DNA of 64,000 nt from CAITZA01 sp937915285. GTDB taxonomy: Bacteria; Desulfobacterota; Desulfomonilia; Desulfomonilales; Desulfomonilaceae. Shown one piece after another: positions 45,608-54,667 of this stretch (position 1 is the first letter of the stretch; the number at the start of each line of letters is the position of its first letter). Location of the stretch: NCBI GenBank assembly GCA_036821825.1, contig DAISIV010000001.1, forward strand, positions 1-64,000, written 5' to 3'. The position numbers and the translations under genes were made by a program. A model generated the notes under the pieces. The model had not been told where the DNA came from. It searched no databases and worked only from the letters and a program-made list of their open reading frames with translations.

Positions 45608-45780
45608 ATTCGACCTCTAACAAGTGGCCACATTGTTTCGGGGCGAAAACCGCTGTTGTCACGATAATTCAGATAAAAAAGTTTTTTGAACATTCCGCTT
45701 TAACCCTAGAATTTAAACCTATAATACAGAGCGCTCATCAAGCTTGATTGATCGATGCGGATCCTGCGGAGAAATACAGC
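45608..45780. promoter_or_regulatory. divergent promoter region, PPTase and NRPS genes
   Basis: 173 bp. A perfect -10 TATAAT (45720-45725) faces the NRPS gene; its -35 is poor. A perfect 12-bp palindrome ATCAAGCTTGAT (45737-45748) lies just after it, placed for a repressor operator. GGAG lies about 10 nt before the NRPS ATG. Confidence 0.45.
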
Positions 45781-48700
45781 ATGGTAGATAAAAATCTGAC
45801 CCGTGACCACTCTATTATCCCGACGAAAAGTCTACTGTCCGATTTTCAGAAGAGGTTATGGTACTTCGACCAGCTTGATCCAAAAACGCCGGCCTACAAT
45901 TGCAGCCTGATATACCGCCTAACCGGAATCCTGGATTTTGCCCTCTTAAATAAAGCGCTTCACCTGGTCCAATCACGAAACCGGGCTTTGCGAACCACTT
46001 TTCACCAGAATACTCCCGAACCGACCAAGCTTGTCAATGGCTCCGGTCAAGTTTCACTCGAACAGGTTGACCTGACTGCTGTCCCGGAGGCTGAACGTTT
46101 CTCAGAGGCCACAAATCTTTATTTGAAGGAATCCGAAAGAGGATTCGATTTGGGTCTTGGTCCCTTATTCAGATGCAAAGTGTTTAGGCTCAGCGACAAA
46201 GATCATCTACTGGTATTCACTATTCACCAGATCATTGCGGATTCATGGTCAGCCCAGATCATCGTCCGGCGCTTGATGGAAGCTTATTCAGAACTAATTG
46301 GTGGACACACACATCTTTACGGGCAGTCTCCTCTTGAATACGAAGATTACGTTCTGGATCAATCGGGGTGGATCAAGTCAGAAGAGGGTCAATCGTGTTT
46401 ACAATTCTGGATGAATAAATTCAGGACCATACCAGAGCCTCTTGGCATACCAACAGATTTTCCAAGGACCTCCGCCCGGAATTATATTTTGGCTCGGACA
46501 ACCAGACCGTTGGGTTCAGTTTTGTCGCAAAACATCAAGCAAATGGCGCAGGATGAGAGATCCACGGTTTTCACGGTCATATTCGCCGGGTTAGCCGCGC
46601 TTCTGAGTCGTCTGACCAATCAGGATGATATTTGTGTTGGAACGGTGACTCCAAACAGAGACGCCGCTAGCTATCGGGAAATCGTCGGCTCTATCGAAAA
46701 CATGATAGCCATTAGAACCGATTTACAAGAGGTTCCCGATTTTCGTAATCTCGTGAGGCTAGTCACAAAAGAAATCACGGATGCTTTAGCTAACTCGTGT
46801 ATCCCATTTGAAGTAGTTCTCGAAAATGTCAAACCTGCCCGACACATCGACAGGACACCGGTCTTTCAGGTCATGATGATCTCCGAAAACCAGGAGGACC
46901 ATTTTGTTGATGTTCCAGGAATTGAGCTTGAACCTATTGAAGTCAGAATATTCCGATCAGACTTTGATCTGACTATTACGGTGTGTGAGTTGGATGAAGA
47001 AATCAGGCTGGTGACGGATTTCAGCAGGGATCTTTTCAATCCGTCATCTGTTTCAGCCCTCCACGAACACCTGCATATCCTTCTTGAAGATGCCTGCGCA
47101 AACCCCGGCGTCCGGATTTCCGAACTGCAACTTTTAACCAATGAAGAGAAAGACGTTCTCATAAACAAATGGAGTGGAAGCTGTAACTCTATTGATGGCC
47201 CCTATTGTGGTGTCGTCGAATTCTTTGAACAGATGGCGGATAAATATCCGGAAAAAGTCGCGTTGATAGATGCTCATGAAGAATCCGGCGAAACGCTTGA
47301 GGTTACATACGACCGTTTGAATCGCGAAACCGGCCTGATCGCCAGATATTTGCAGAACCGCGGAGTTGGGATTGGCGACAGGGTAGCGCTTATGTTAGAG
47401 CCCAACCGTTTCAACATTCTCGGGATACTTGGGGTCTTGAAGGCGGGAGCCTGTTACGTTCCCATAGACACGAAGTACCCTGAAAAACGAATAGAATTCA
47501 TTCTGAAAGACGCGCGTCCGTCTGTCGTGATAACGGATCGGGAAAATGTCTTTCGTTTGGAGAAGACCATCGGTTATTTTTCTGGCGATTATCGACCCGA
47601 AATTTTTTGCATAGACAGGGACTGGGAGGAGGTTGCGAGGTTGCCTGATTCGGAGATTCCGAATAAGCCCGAGGCGTCACAGGCGGCCTATATCATCTAC
47701 ACTTCTGGATCAACGGGAAGACCCAAGGGAGTGATAATAGATCATGGCGCCTTGGCGACCTTTGTTATTTCCATCAGTACGTTTTACGATGTTCGCATGG
47801 ATGACACTGTCCTACAATTGGCGTCACCTAGTTTTGACACTAGTGTTGAAGAAATCTTCATGACCCTATGCAACGGCGCGAGCCTTGCGCTCAGATCGGA
47901 TAAAACACTTCAGTCCACGACCTCATTTATGGCTGAATGTGTCAAACTCAAAATCACAATTCTCGACCTTTCCACAGCATTCTGGCATCAGTTAACCAGA
48001 GCCCTTGAAGAAGAGTCCATTCAACTTCCACAAACCCTTAGGATGGTCATAATCGGTGGTGAGAAGGCGATGGCTGACAGAGTGATGGCCTGGAACAGTA
48101 TAGCGGCCCCATCTGTCCGACTTATCAACACCTATGGTCCTACCGAGGCCACGGTCGTAGCTACGGCGGCAGACTTGACCTACTGGAAGCCACTGGCGGC
48201 AGAAAATTCTCAGGTTCCGATCGGGAGGCCTTTGGAACACATTCGAGCCTACATCCTGGATGCGAACATGAACCCGACGCCGCATGGTGTTACAGGGGAA
48301 CTCTATTTAGGTGGAAGAAGCCTTGCAACGGGATACCTTAACCTGCCCGAAAAAACAGCGCTTAGCTTCATCTCCAATCCCTTCGAATCATGCGATGAAG
48401 CCAGGCTTTACAAAACAGGTGACCGGGCAAAATACCTGGAGGATGGGCAAATCGAATTCTGTGGAAGACTGGATCGCCAAGTGAAGATTCGTGGTTTCAG
48501 AGTAGAACTCAATGAAATCGATTCTGTCTTAAGTCAGCTACCAGAAATAGCTGAAGTCTACACTATGGCCTTTCAACAGGAGCCTGATCCTGTACAGATT
48601 ATTGCCTACATAATTCCAAGAAAAGACGTTCTAATTGATACTTCCAGCTTGAGAGAAAGACTCGGGGAAAAATTGCCCGACTTCATGATTCCCTCAAAAT

Positions 48701-49860
48701 TTACTCTCATGAGTGAATTCCCTCTTAATTCAAGCGGTAAAATAGATTCTTCAGCCCTTGCTGAGCTTGAATCATCCAAACAGGGAGGTTCTGATCATAT
48801 AATTGCACCACGAAATTCAATGGAATATTTTCTGGCCGAGATTTGGCAGGACGTTTTTGGAGTAAAAACTGTCGGAGTTACCACCAATTTTTTCGAACTT
48901 GGCGGACATTCTCTTTTGAGCCTTCAAATCATAGACCGGGTGAACAAGGCAGGGCTTCACCTATCACCAATTGAGTTTATCCAGAATCCCACAATAGAAG
49001 CGCAATCCAGAATCATCACCACGGCTAGACCACCCAGTGGCTCCGGAACCACCGAATGTCTCGTCGAGTTACAGCCAAACGGATCGCGTCCGCCCATTTT
49101 CATTGTGCATGCAGAACCGGGGGATTTGTTGGGCTATGTCAATCTTGTACACAGACTTGGAAATGACCAACCATGCTATGGATTCGAAGCATTGGGGCTT
49201 AGGGATGTTTCCAGAGTCCACATGACCATAGAAGACATGGCCCGTTTCTACATTGATGAGATGATAGCATTCAAACCATCCCCACCATACTGCCTGGCCG
49301 GATATTGTTACGGTGGACTGGTCGCTCTTGAAATGGCTTATCAGATGCTGGCAAGAGACATTGAAGTAAGCATGCTTTTATTGATAGAAACAGCATTCCC
49401 TAAAATGACTGAGAAGGCCTTTCTCTACAATTACACCAAAATTAAGGGTATATTGAAACTAGGGCCAAGGGCCTGGAAGTTTTTCGCCCTGAGTAAACTT
49501 CGTTACTGGAAAAGAATCCTGTTGGGCGACAACGGCTCTGATCCCGCAGAAGAATTAGACGCTGGAGTGCTGGTGAACAGGCCAAAAACTTATAAAATTA
49601 ACACCGAGGCTGCTGTTCATTACCGTCTGAAAGGGTCTGTCCCGTGCCCGATCAGATTGTTTTCCGGGGATACACTCGAAGATGGACAGGTCCCGGATCT
49701 TGATGAACTATGGAAGATGATGAGTCCAGACCTTCAGATTTTCGTGGCTCCAGGTTCACACATGACAATATTAAAAGAACCCGGCGCCAGTGTTCTGGCA
49801 AAACAGATCAGGACATGCATGAAGGAAGTTGATAAAGATGAACAAGAATTGTTTCTATAG
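45781..49860 (+). CDS. one-module NRPS: condensation-adenylation-carrier-thioesterase
   Basis: A 1359-residue single-module non-ribosomal peptide synthetase. C domain, residues about 15-440: the core HHxxxDG reads HQIIADS (H149, Q150, D154), so the second, catalytic His is Gln. A domain, about 470-1000: YIIYTSGSTGRPKG, SFDTSVEEIF, NTYGPTEATV, YKTGDRAKYLEDGQIEFCGR. By-eye specificity residues read about DTEAIGTVVK, closest to a Lys code. Carrier: FELGGHSLLS with S1044. TE, about 1070-1355: GYCYGG with nucleophile C1176 instead of Ser, an E1203 at the acid position and H1327. Start ATG 45781 has GGAG upstream. It ends inside the next gene (23-nt overlap). Confidence 0.92.
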   Translation: MVDKNLTRDHSIIPTKSLLSDFQKRLWYFDQLDPKTPAYNCSLIYRLTGILDFALLNKALHLVQSRNRALRTTFHQNTPEPTKLVNGSGQVSLEQVDLTAVPEAERFSEATNLYLKESERGFDLGLGPLFRCKVFRLSDKDHLLVFTIHQIIADSWSAQIIVRRLMEAYSELIGGHTHLYGQSPLEYEDYVLDQSGWIKSEEGQSCLQFWMNKFRTIPEPLGIPTDFPRTSARNYILARTTRPLGSVLSQNIKQMAQDERSTVFTVIFAGLAALLSRLTNQDDICVGTVTPNRDAASYREIVGSIENMIAIRTDLQEVPDFRNLVRLVTKEITDALANSCIPFEVVLENVKPARHIDRTPVFQVMMISENQEDHFVDVPGIELEPIEVRIFRSDFDLTITVCELDEEIRLVTDFSRDLFNPSSVSALHEHLHILLEDACANPGVRISELQLLTNEEKDVLINKWSGSCNSIDGPYCGVVEFFEQMADKYPEKVALIDAHEESGETLEVTYDRLNRETGLIARYLQNRGVGIGDRVALMLEPNRFNILGILGVLKAGACYVPIDTKYPEKRIEFILKDARPSVVITDRENVFRLEKTIGYFSGDYRPEIFCIDRDWEEVARLPDSEIPNKPEASQAAYIIYTSGSTGRPKGVIIDHGALATFVISISTFYDVRMDDTVLQLASPSFDTSVEEIFMTLCNGASLALRSDKTLQSTTSFMAECVKLKITILDLSTAFWHQLTRALEEESIQLPQTLRMVIIGGEKAMADRVMAWNSIAAPSVRLINTYGPTEATVVATAADLTYWKPLAAENSQVPIGRPLEHIRAYILDANMNPTPHGVTGELYLGGRSLATGYLNLPEKTALSFISNPFESCDEARLYKTGDRAKYLEDGQIEFCGRLDRQVKIRGFRVELNEIDSVLSQLPEIAEVYTMAFQQEPDPVQIIAYIIPRKDVLIDTSSLRERLGEKLPDFMIPSKFTLMSEFPLNSSGKIDSSALAELESSKQGGSDHIIAPRNSMEYFLAEIWQDVFGVKTVGVTTNFFELGGHSLLSLQIIDRVNKAGLHLSPIEFIQNPTIEAQSRIITTARPPSGSGTTECLVELQPNGSRPPIFIVHAEPGDLLGYVNLVHRLGNDQPCYGFEALGLRDVSRVHMTIEDMARFYIDEMIAFKPSPPYCLAGYCYGGLVALEMAYQMLARDIEVSMLLLIETAFPKMTEKAFLYNYTKIKGILKLGPRAWKFFALSKLRYWKRILLGDNGSDPAEELDAGVLVNRPKTYKINTEAAVHYRLKGSVPCPIRLFSGDTLEDGQVPDLDELWKMMSPDLQIFVAPGSHMTILKEPGASVLAKQIRTCMKEVDKDEQELFL

Positions 49861-52800
49861 ATTCCTGGTATTATTCCTCACTCTCTTTATTTTTCAGGTC
49901 TCGAATAATTACGCGCTAGGTAACTCGAAATGTCTCCATGGAGAACTGCTTTTTGCGGGAGAGTTCAACCGTGACTGCCTGAAATACATATCCATGGCCC
50001 CAGGCCAGGGCATTGACGGAGGCTCGGCCCTGCGACTAACCCCAGACCCTTGGCACAATCCCACAATCCGATTTCATTGCGGAAACAGTTCCCGAAAAGA
50101 CTTCTCCGGCTTTAGTGAACTGGAGTTCTATTTTAGCAGCCTTAGTCCTGATCCCGGTGAGCCAACAGTCCAGTTGAAGACATGGAATCATAAATCAAAA
50201 ACCGTCCGAATCAGGGACTACATCAGCGATCATACGATAGACAAAACGTTGAGGCTGGTTAAGATTCCTCTCTCTGAGTTCAAGACCGACGAATGGGATT
50301 TGGGCGATGTTGAAAGCATTGAATGGAATGTTGACAGGGATCGAAGGACTTACCTTGTAGACAGAATCAAGCTCTCTCTGACAACACTCCCTTTCATCCA
50401 TACCCATGGCGAATGGGGCCCTTTTCCAGAGACCAGTGATGTGATCAGGCTTACCTTTTCAAGGCGATGGCTTGAAAAAAGTGTCAGAAATCCTGAGAAC
50501 TACACAATTTCAAGCGATTCCGATCCGGCCTATAAAACCCCCTCACATCCTGCGGAACTTGGTATCCAGTTCAGGGTTCACGGGTTCACCCCCAGCAAGA
50601 TTCCCTTGATACGCTATTCAATTTTCGTTCGACTTCCCTTTCCAATGAAAAACGGATGTACATACCGACTGAACATGAAGGGGATAGAGGACGAATTTTG
50701 CAATCAGATAGCAGCGACTGAATTACTCCTCACTTATGAGGACAGGGCCATTTCAAACCATAACATAAAGGTCAACCAGGAGGGCTATCTTCCGGAAGCC
50801 AGGAAAACGGGATATGTAGGCGGTTATTTTGGGGATCTCGGGGGAAGCGCGTGGGCCGTAGGCGAGCGGGGGACGCTACTCAAATGGACCTCTTCTTCTG
50901 GCTGGCGGAAAATTCTTGCGCCAGGCGCCATAAATTTAAGAGCCGTCTCCGGCCTAAAGGATTCAGATGTTTACTTCATGGGGGACAAAGGTGAAATACT
51001 ACACTGGAACGGTTCCGAATTATCAAGGATCGAGTCCCCTACACGTGAGAATCTACATGGCATAGGGTTTGGACCCCAGGGCGACGCATGGGCCGTTGGC
51101 GCAAATGGTATAACACTTAGAAAAAATGAGGGGAAATGGGCGCTCATTCCAACAGGCCTCAACGTTACATTAAACGGGATTTGGGTAGGCTCAGGGGACT
51201 CTGCCTGGGCTGTGGGTGACTCTGGGGTGATTCTCAGGTGGAATGGCAAAAAGTGGGTTGAGGAACGTAGTGGAGTGAGAGTTAACCTCCATGCCATCGG
51301 TGGCGGTGATTCCGATCAGCTATGGGTCGTAGGTGAAAATGGAGTTGTGCTGGTTCGTTCCCAGGGCAAGTGGAAAACCTTTCCAGTTCCAACAGGACTC
51401 AAGGAGACCTTGAGGTGTATGAGTGTTGATCCTGTGGGGAGTGTTTGGGTTGCAGGTGATGATGGGTCAATCTGGCACAAACCTGGAAACAGCTCTGAAT
51501 TCAGGAATTCACTAGCCCCAAGCGGGCATTCAATCAGGGGGATTACACGCCAGAACGCTCGCCGTTTCTGGGCTGCGGGATCAAACGGGACATTGCTGAC
51601 ACTCTCTCCGGAGACAGCAAGCTGGATATCTGTTGAACATCCAGGTTCACCGGATTTATCAGGTCTTTTTTCTATCCCTTATGGCCCCATGCGTTTGGCC
51701 GAGCCCATTCCGGAAGTAACTATCTTAGATGTGGAGACAGGAAAAACAGTTCTCCGTGTCCCCTTAAAACTGGAAGCCGCCAACTGGAATCTCTCAGGGG
51801 AAGACGTCTACAGTTTTGATTTTTCATCGATCAAAACACCGGGGCGATACCACGCATATATTCCGGGGATCGGAGTGTCCACCCCGATAATCGTATCCGA
51901 AGGCGCTTTAAACAAGGCTGCCTACGCTACAGCGCATGCTTTTTATTACCAGCGATGCGGTACCCCTTTGGTTGAGCCCTATGCTGAAAAAGATTTTACC
52001 CGTCCGCTCGATCACGAATTTGATCCGAAAGGACGTATGCTGGACGCGGTCTTTTATGAATCCCTTCCACAATCCCCCCTCCATGCCGGAGAAAAACCGG
52101 GAGAAATGATCAATGCTTCGGGCGGCTGGCATGACGCAGGGGACTATGGGAAATACATGCCCACAGCGGCAGCAGCTCTATGGTACCTTTTCACCGGTTA
52201 TGACATCCAGCCCTCAAAATTCCAGGATGGCGCGTGGAACATTCCTGAGAGTGGCAACGGAGTTCCGGACCTCCTGGACGAGGCTCGATGGGAATTGGAC
52301 TGGATTGCCAGGATTCAGGCCGCTGATGGGTCCGTCCATCACAAACAGACATCTGAGAAGTGGTTTCATGGAATGCCTCAAGAAGAAAACACGCCCAGGT
52401 ATCTGTTTGATAAGACAACCCATGACACGGCGCTTGCCGCAGCCGTCATGGCCAGTGGCGCCCGGCTATGGAAACCCTATGACTCAAAACTGGCAAATGA
52501 GTACCTGAAAAGGGCTGAAAAGGCCTGGGCTTTTCTGGAGACTCACCCGGATGCTGTTCCAAAAGAAGGTTTTCGCAACCCTCCGAAAAATGTAACAGGT
52601 GAATACCGGGACAAGGAAGACATCGATAACCGGCTTTGGGCTGCCTGTGAGCTTTACAGGACGACGGGATTACCAAAATACAGGGATTACTTCGAGTCCT
52701 GGTGGCGAAAAAACAAGAGTCATCCGTGGGGATGGAACACCTGGCAGGATTTCTACAGGAACGCATACTGGGCTTATCTTAATTCAGGCCAGCCAAATAC

Positions 52801-53413
52801 CGATAGCTCCATCAGCAGGGAAATCAGGCGAGGTTTGCTGGAAAAGGCGGACAGGTTAATTGGCTACACGAACCAGAATCCATACCGGAACGCCGCCCGA
52901 CTTAATGTGCTGGACTGGATAGGATGGGGGGCTTTCACCCAGAGTTCGGAGTATTCCTTTCTGCTGTTGCAGGCATGGAAAATATCAGGTGACAGAAAAT
53001 ATCAGGAAATGGCTCTTTTGAATCTGGACACACAGCTTGGCGCGAACCCACTATCAATGAGTTTTATCACAGGACTTGGCTACCGCTCTCCCAAGGATCC
53101 ACTGCACATCCCGTCCATGTATGATGGGATTGAACGGCCATTTCCAGGATTGCCGATCTTCGGGCCTACAGCCCATCTGCCCAACAACCAGCCATTCTAC
53201 GTGGCAAGCCAGCACGATTCAAACAGCTATCCACCAAGCAAGGAGACTCTGGACCCATATCCCATACTGAGACGATACATAGACGCCAATCAGCTTGTGC
53301 CAATGTCTGAGTTCACAATAGTTGAACTGGCTGCCTGCGCCGCAGCCATCAACTTGCTGGCTGAAAAACCTGATGGCTCAGCCTTCATGAATAGTCCCGT
53401 GCTCTCACCTTGA
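49838..53413 (+). CDS. exported GH9 glycosidase with an inserted beta-propeller
   Basis: A 1191-residue protein. Signal peptide 1-27. About 30-190: a jelly-roll carbohydrate-binding-like domain ending RTYLVDRIKLS. About 190-305: a bacterial Ig/SbsA-like domain. From about 308 (IKVNQEGYLPEARKTGYV) a GH9 N-terminal Ig-like domain starts, is interrupted by about 285 residues of seven propeller blades (AWAVGxxGxxLxW repeats, about 333-618), and resumes at EVTILDVETGKTV. About 690-1185: GH9 catalytic (alpha/alpha)6 barrel with GGWHDAGDYGKY (D766, D769) and E1158 (MSEFTIVEL). It probably cuts a beta-glucan. Its start lies inside the NRPS gene. Confidence 0.9.
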   Translation: MNKNCFYRFLVLFLTLFIFQVSNNYALGNSKCLHGELLFAGEFNRDCLKYISMAPGQGIDGGSALRLTPDPWHNPTIRFHCGNSSRKDFSGFSELEFYFSSLSPDPGEPTVQLKTWNHKSKTVRIRDYISDHTIDKTLRLVKIPLSEFKTDEWDLGDVESIEWNVDRDRRTYLVDRIKLSLTTLPFIHTHGEWGPFPETSDVIRLTFSRRWLEKSVRNPENYTISSDSDPAYKTPSHPAELGIQFRVHGFTPSKIPLIRYSIFVRLPFPMKNGCTYRLNMKGIEDEFCNQIAATELLLTYEDRAISNHNIKVNQEGYLPEARKTGYVGGYFGDLGGSAWAVGERGTLLKWTSSSGWRKILAPGAINLRAVSGLKDSDVYFMGDKGEILHWNGSELSRIESPTRENLHGIGFGPQGDAWAVGANGITLRKNEGKWALIPTGLNVTLNGIWVGSGDSAWAVGDSGVILRWNGKKWVEERSGVRVNLHAIGGGDSDQLWVVGENGVVLVRSQGKWKTFPVPTGLKETLRCMSVDPVGSVWVAGDDGSIWHKPGNSSEFRNSLAPSGHSIRGITRQNARRFWAAGSNGTLLTLSPETASWISVEHPGSPDLSGLFSIPYGPMRLAEPIPEVTILDVETGKTVLRVPLKLEAANWNLSGEDVYSFDFSSIKTPGRYHAYIPGIGVSTPIIVSEGALNKAAYATAHAFYYQRCGTPLVEPYAEKDFTRPLDHEFDPKGRMLDAVFYESLPQSPLHAGEKPGEMINASGGWHDAGDYGKYMPTAAAALWYLFTGYDIQPSKFQDGAWNIPESGNGVPDLLDEARWELDWIARIQAADGSVHHKQTSEKWFHGMPQEENTPRYLFDKTTHDTALAAAVMASGARLWKPYDSKLANEYLKRAEKAWAFLETHPDAVPKEGFRNPPKNVTGEYRDKEDIDNRLWAACELYRTTGLPKYRDYFESWWRKNKSHPWGWNTWQDFYRNAYWAYLNSGQPNTDSSISREIRRGLLEKADRLIGYTNQNPYRNAARLNVLDWIGWGAFTQSSEYSFLLLQAWKISGDRKYQEMALLNLDTQLGANPLSMSFITGLGYRSPKDPLHIPSMYDGIERPFPGLPIFGPTAHLPNNQPFYVASQHDSNSYPPSKETLDPYPILRRYIDANQLVPMSEFTIVELAACAAAINLLAEKPDGSAFMNSPVLSP

Positions 53414-53567
53414 CCTAAACGGCCTTGCAAAGACCTCCGGGACTACAGAACATCAATTTCCGTAACCGCTAATAAACATTGACAGCTAATCTGTCCGTTA
53501 AGTAGGATGACTAATGAAGAGTTGGAGCGGGATGTCAAATTACTCGGCATACATGGGACGGTGTTAA

Positions 53568-54533
53568 GTGAAAAAACTCGATTTGTCGATTGTTACAGCA
53601 TGTGATGTCAATTATCTTTGGGGCGTTTTCCTGTTAACCGCCTCTATCCAGAAAATGGGGCTTCCCGTAAACCTTATTGTTTTTCAGGTAGCCTTTGATG
53701 AGGCTGCCAAACAGTATATCTCCCAATTTCCGGTGGCCGAATTAAGGGAAGACAGCTCGAACAGCCCATTCGCTATGAACAATCGCAAACCCGGCTATCT
53801 GCTTAAGGCTGATTCTACCGAATATGTGGCCTGGTTTGACGCCGACTGCTTTGTGGTAGATTCGATATCCGAATTTCTTCTTCCGGTAAACCACCAATTT
53901 CAGATCCGTTTACGTTCCCCGGAAGAAAATGCGTCAGTCTTTGAAAGATATTATCGTCCGGGAGACCGTATAGGTGATGTGCCGTCGTGGGTGCTGGACC
54001 GCTGGAAGGAAGATGTGGGTGGCAGACAAACTCCCAGGGTCACTTCAACCTGTCCCTCCAACTGTTTCATTTTCCATAGTCGCTACATGCGCTTCGTCGA
54101 AGAATGGGAGACTCTGATCAGCAGGGTAGTCAACCCCCATGTGAATAGCGCTGTTGACAGAGGAAACCCTGCTTACTGGATGACAGATGAATCTGCGCTG
54201 AATGCCGTTATGTTCTTTTCAGAAAATTGTCCTGAACCCAGCCAATTCCGACTCGATGACCTCAGCGCCGGACATGTAGTCCATTTCATCGGGTCACCAA
54301 AACCATGGATTGGATGGAACAAACGTTTTCTGTATTGCATTCCCAAGGTGATCGAGCTTCTGGACTGGGTTGAAAGGCAGGGAATGAAGGTCCCACCGAT
54401 TCCCTCAGCATTCAAGAAGTGGCGCATGCCCTATTCATACGCTGAAGCCCATGTCAGGGGAATTTACAAGGATTTCAGAAGTCAGGTCGGCCGGAGTGTT
54501 CGGTCTATTGGCCGAAAATTCGGCAAGAACTAA
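53568..54533 (+). CDS. GT-A-type glycosyltransferase-like protein
   Basis: A 321-residue cytoplasmic protein. It starts with a strand resembling GT8-type enzymes (LSIVTACDVNYLWGVFLLTASIQ) and has a DxD-like metal motif in YVAWFDADCFVVDS. Later motifs are GNPAYWMTDESALNAV and HFIGSPKPWIGWNK, reminiscent of GT8 C-terminal HF-x-G-x-KPW. It would transfer a sugar from a nucleotide sugar to a growing polymer or lipid. Start is GTG at 53568. It follows the GH9 gene by 154 nt. Confidence 0.72.
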   Translation: MKKLDLSIVTACDVNYLWGVFLLTASIQKMGLPVNLIVFQVAFDEAAKQYISQFPVAELREDSSNSPFAMNNRKPGYLLKADSTEYVAWFDADCFVVDSISEFLLPVNHQFQIRLRSPEENASVFERYYRPGDRIGDVPSWVLDRWKEDVGGRQTPRVTSTCPSNCFIFHSRYMRFVEEWETLISRVVNPHVNSAVDRGNPAYWMTDESALNAVMFFSENCPEPSQFRLDDLSAGHVVHFIGSPKPWIGWNKRFLYCIPKVIELLDWVERQGMKVPPIPSAFKKWRMPYSYAEAHVRGIYKDFRSQVGRSVRSIGRKFGKN

Positions 54534-54667
54534 TCTGCTCACGTCGATTCGATGGCGCGCAAAATCCCGACTGCCTGAAGCCACCTAGTGGCGATAATCG
54601 TGAATCCTGACATGGACAAATGAGATTTTAAGGTTTTCCTTGCTCGCTTTTAGGGGAGACTGACCAA

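Noticed and set aside
50830..51690. Separate Ycf48-like propeller protein
   Set aside because: The frame is continuous with the GH9 protein and the Ig-like domain resumes after it.
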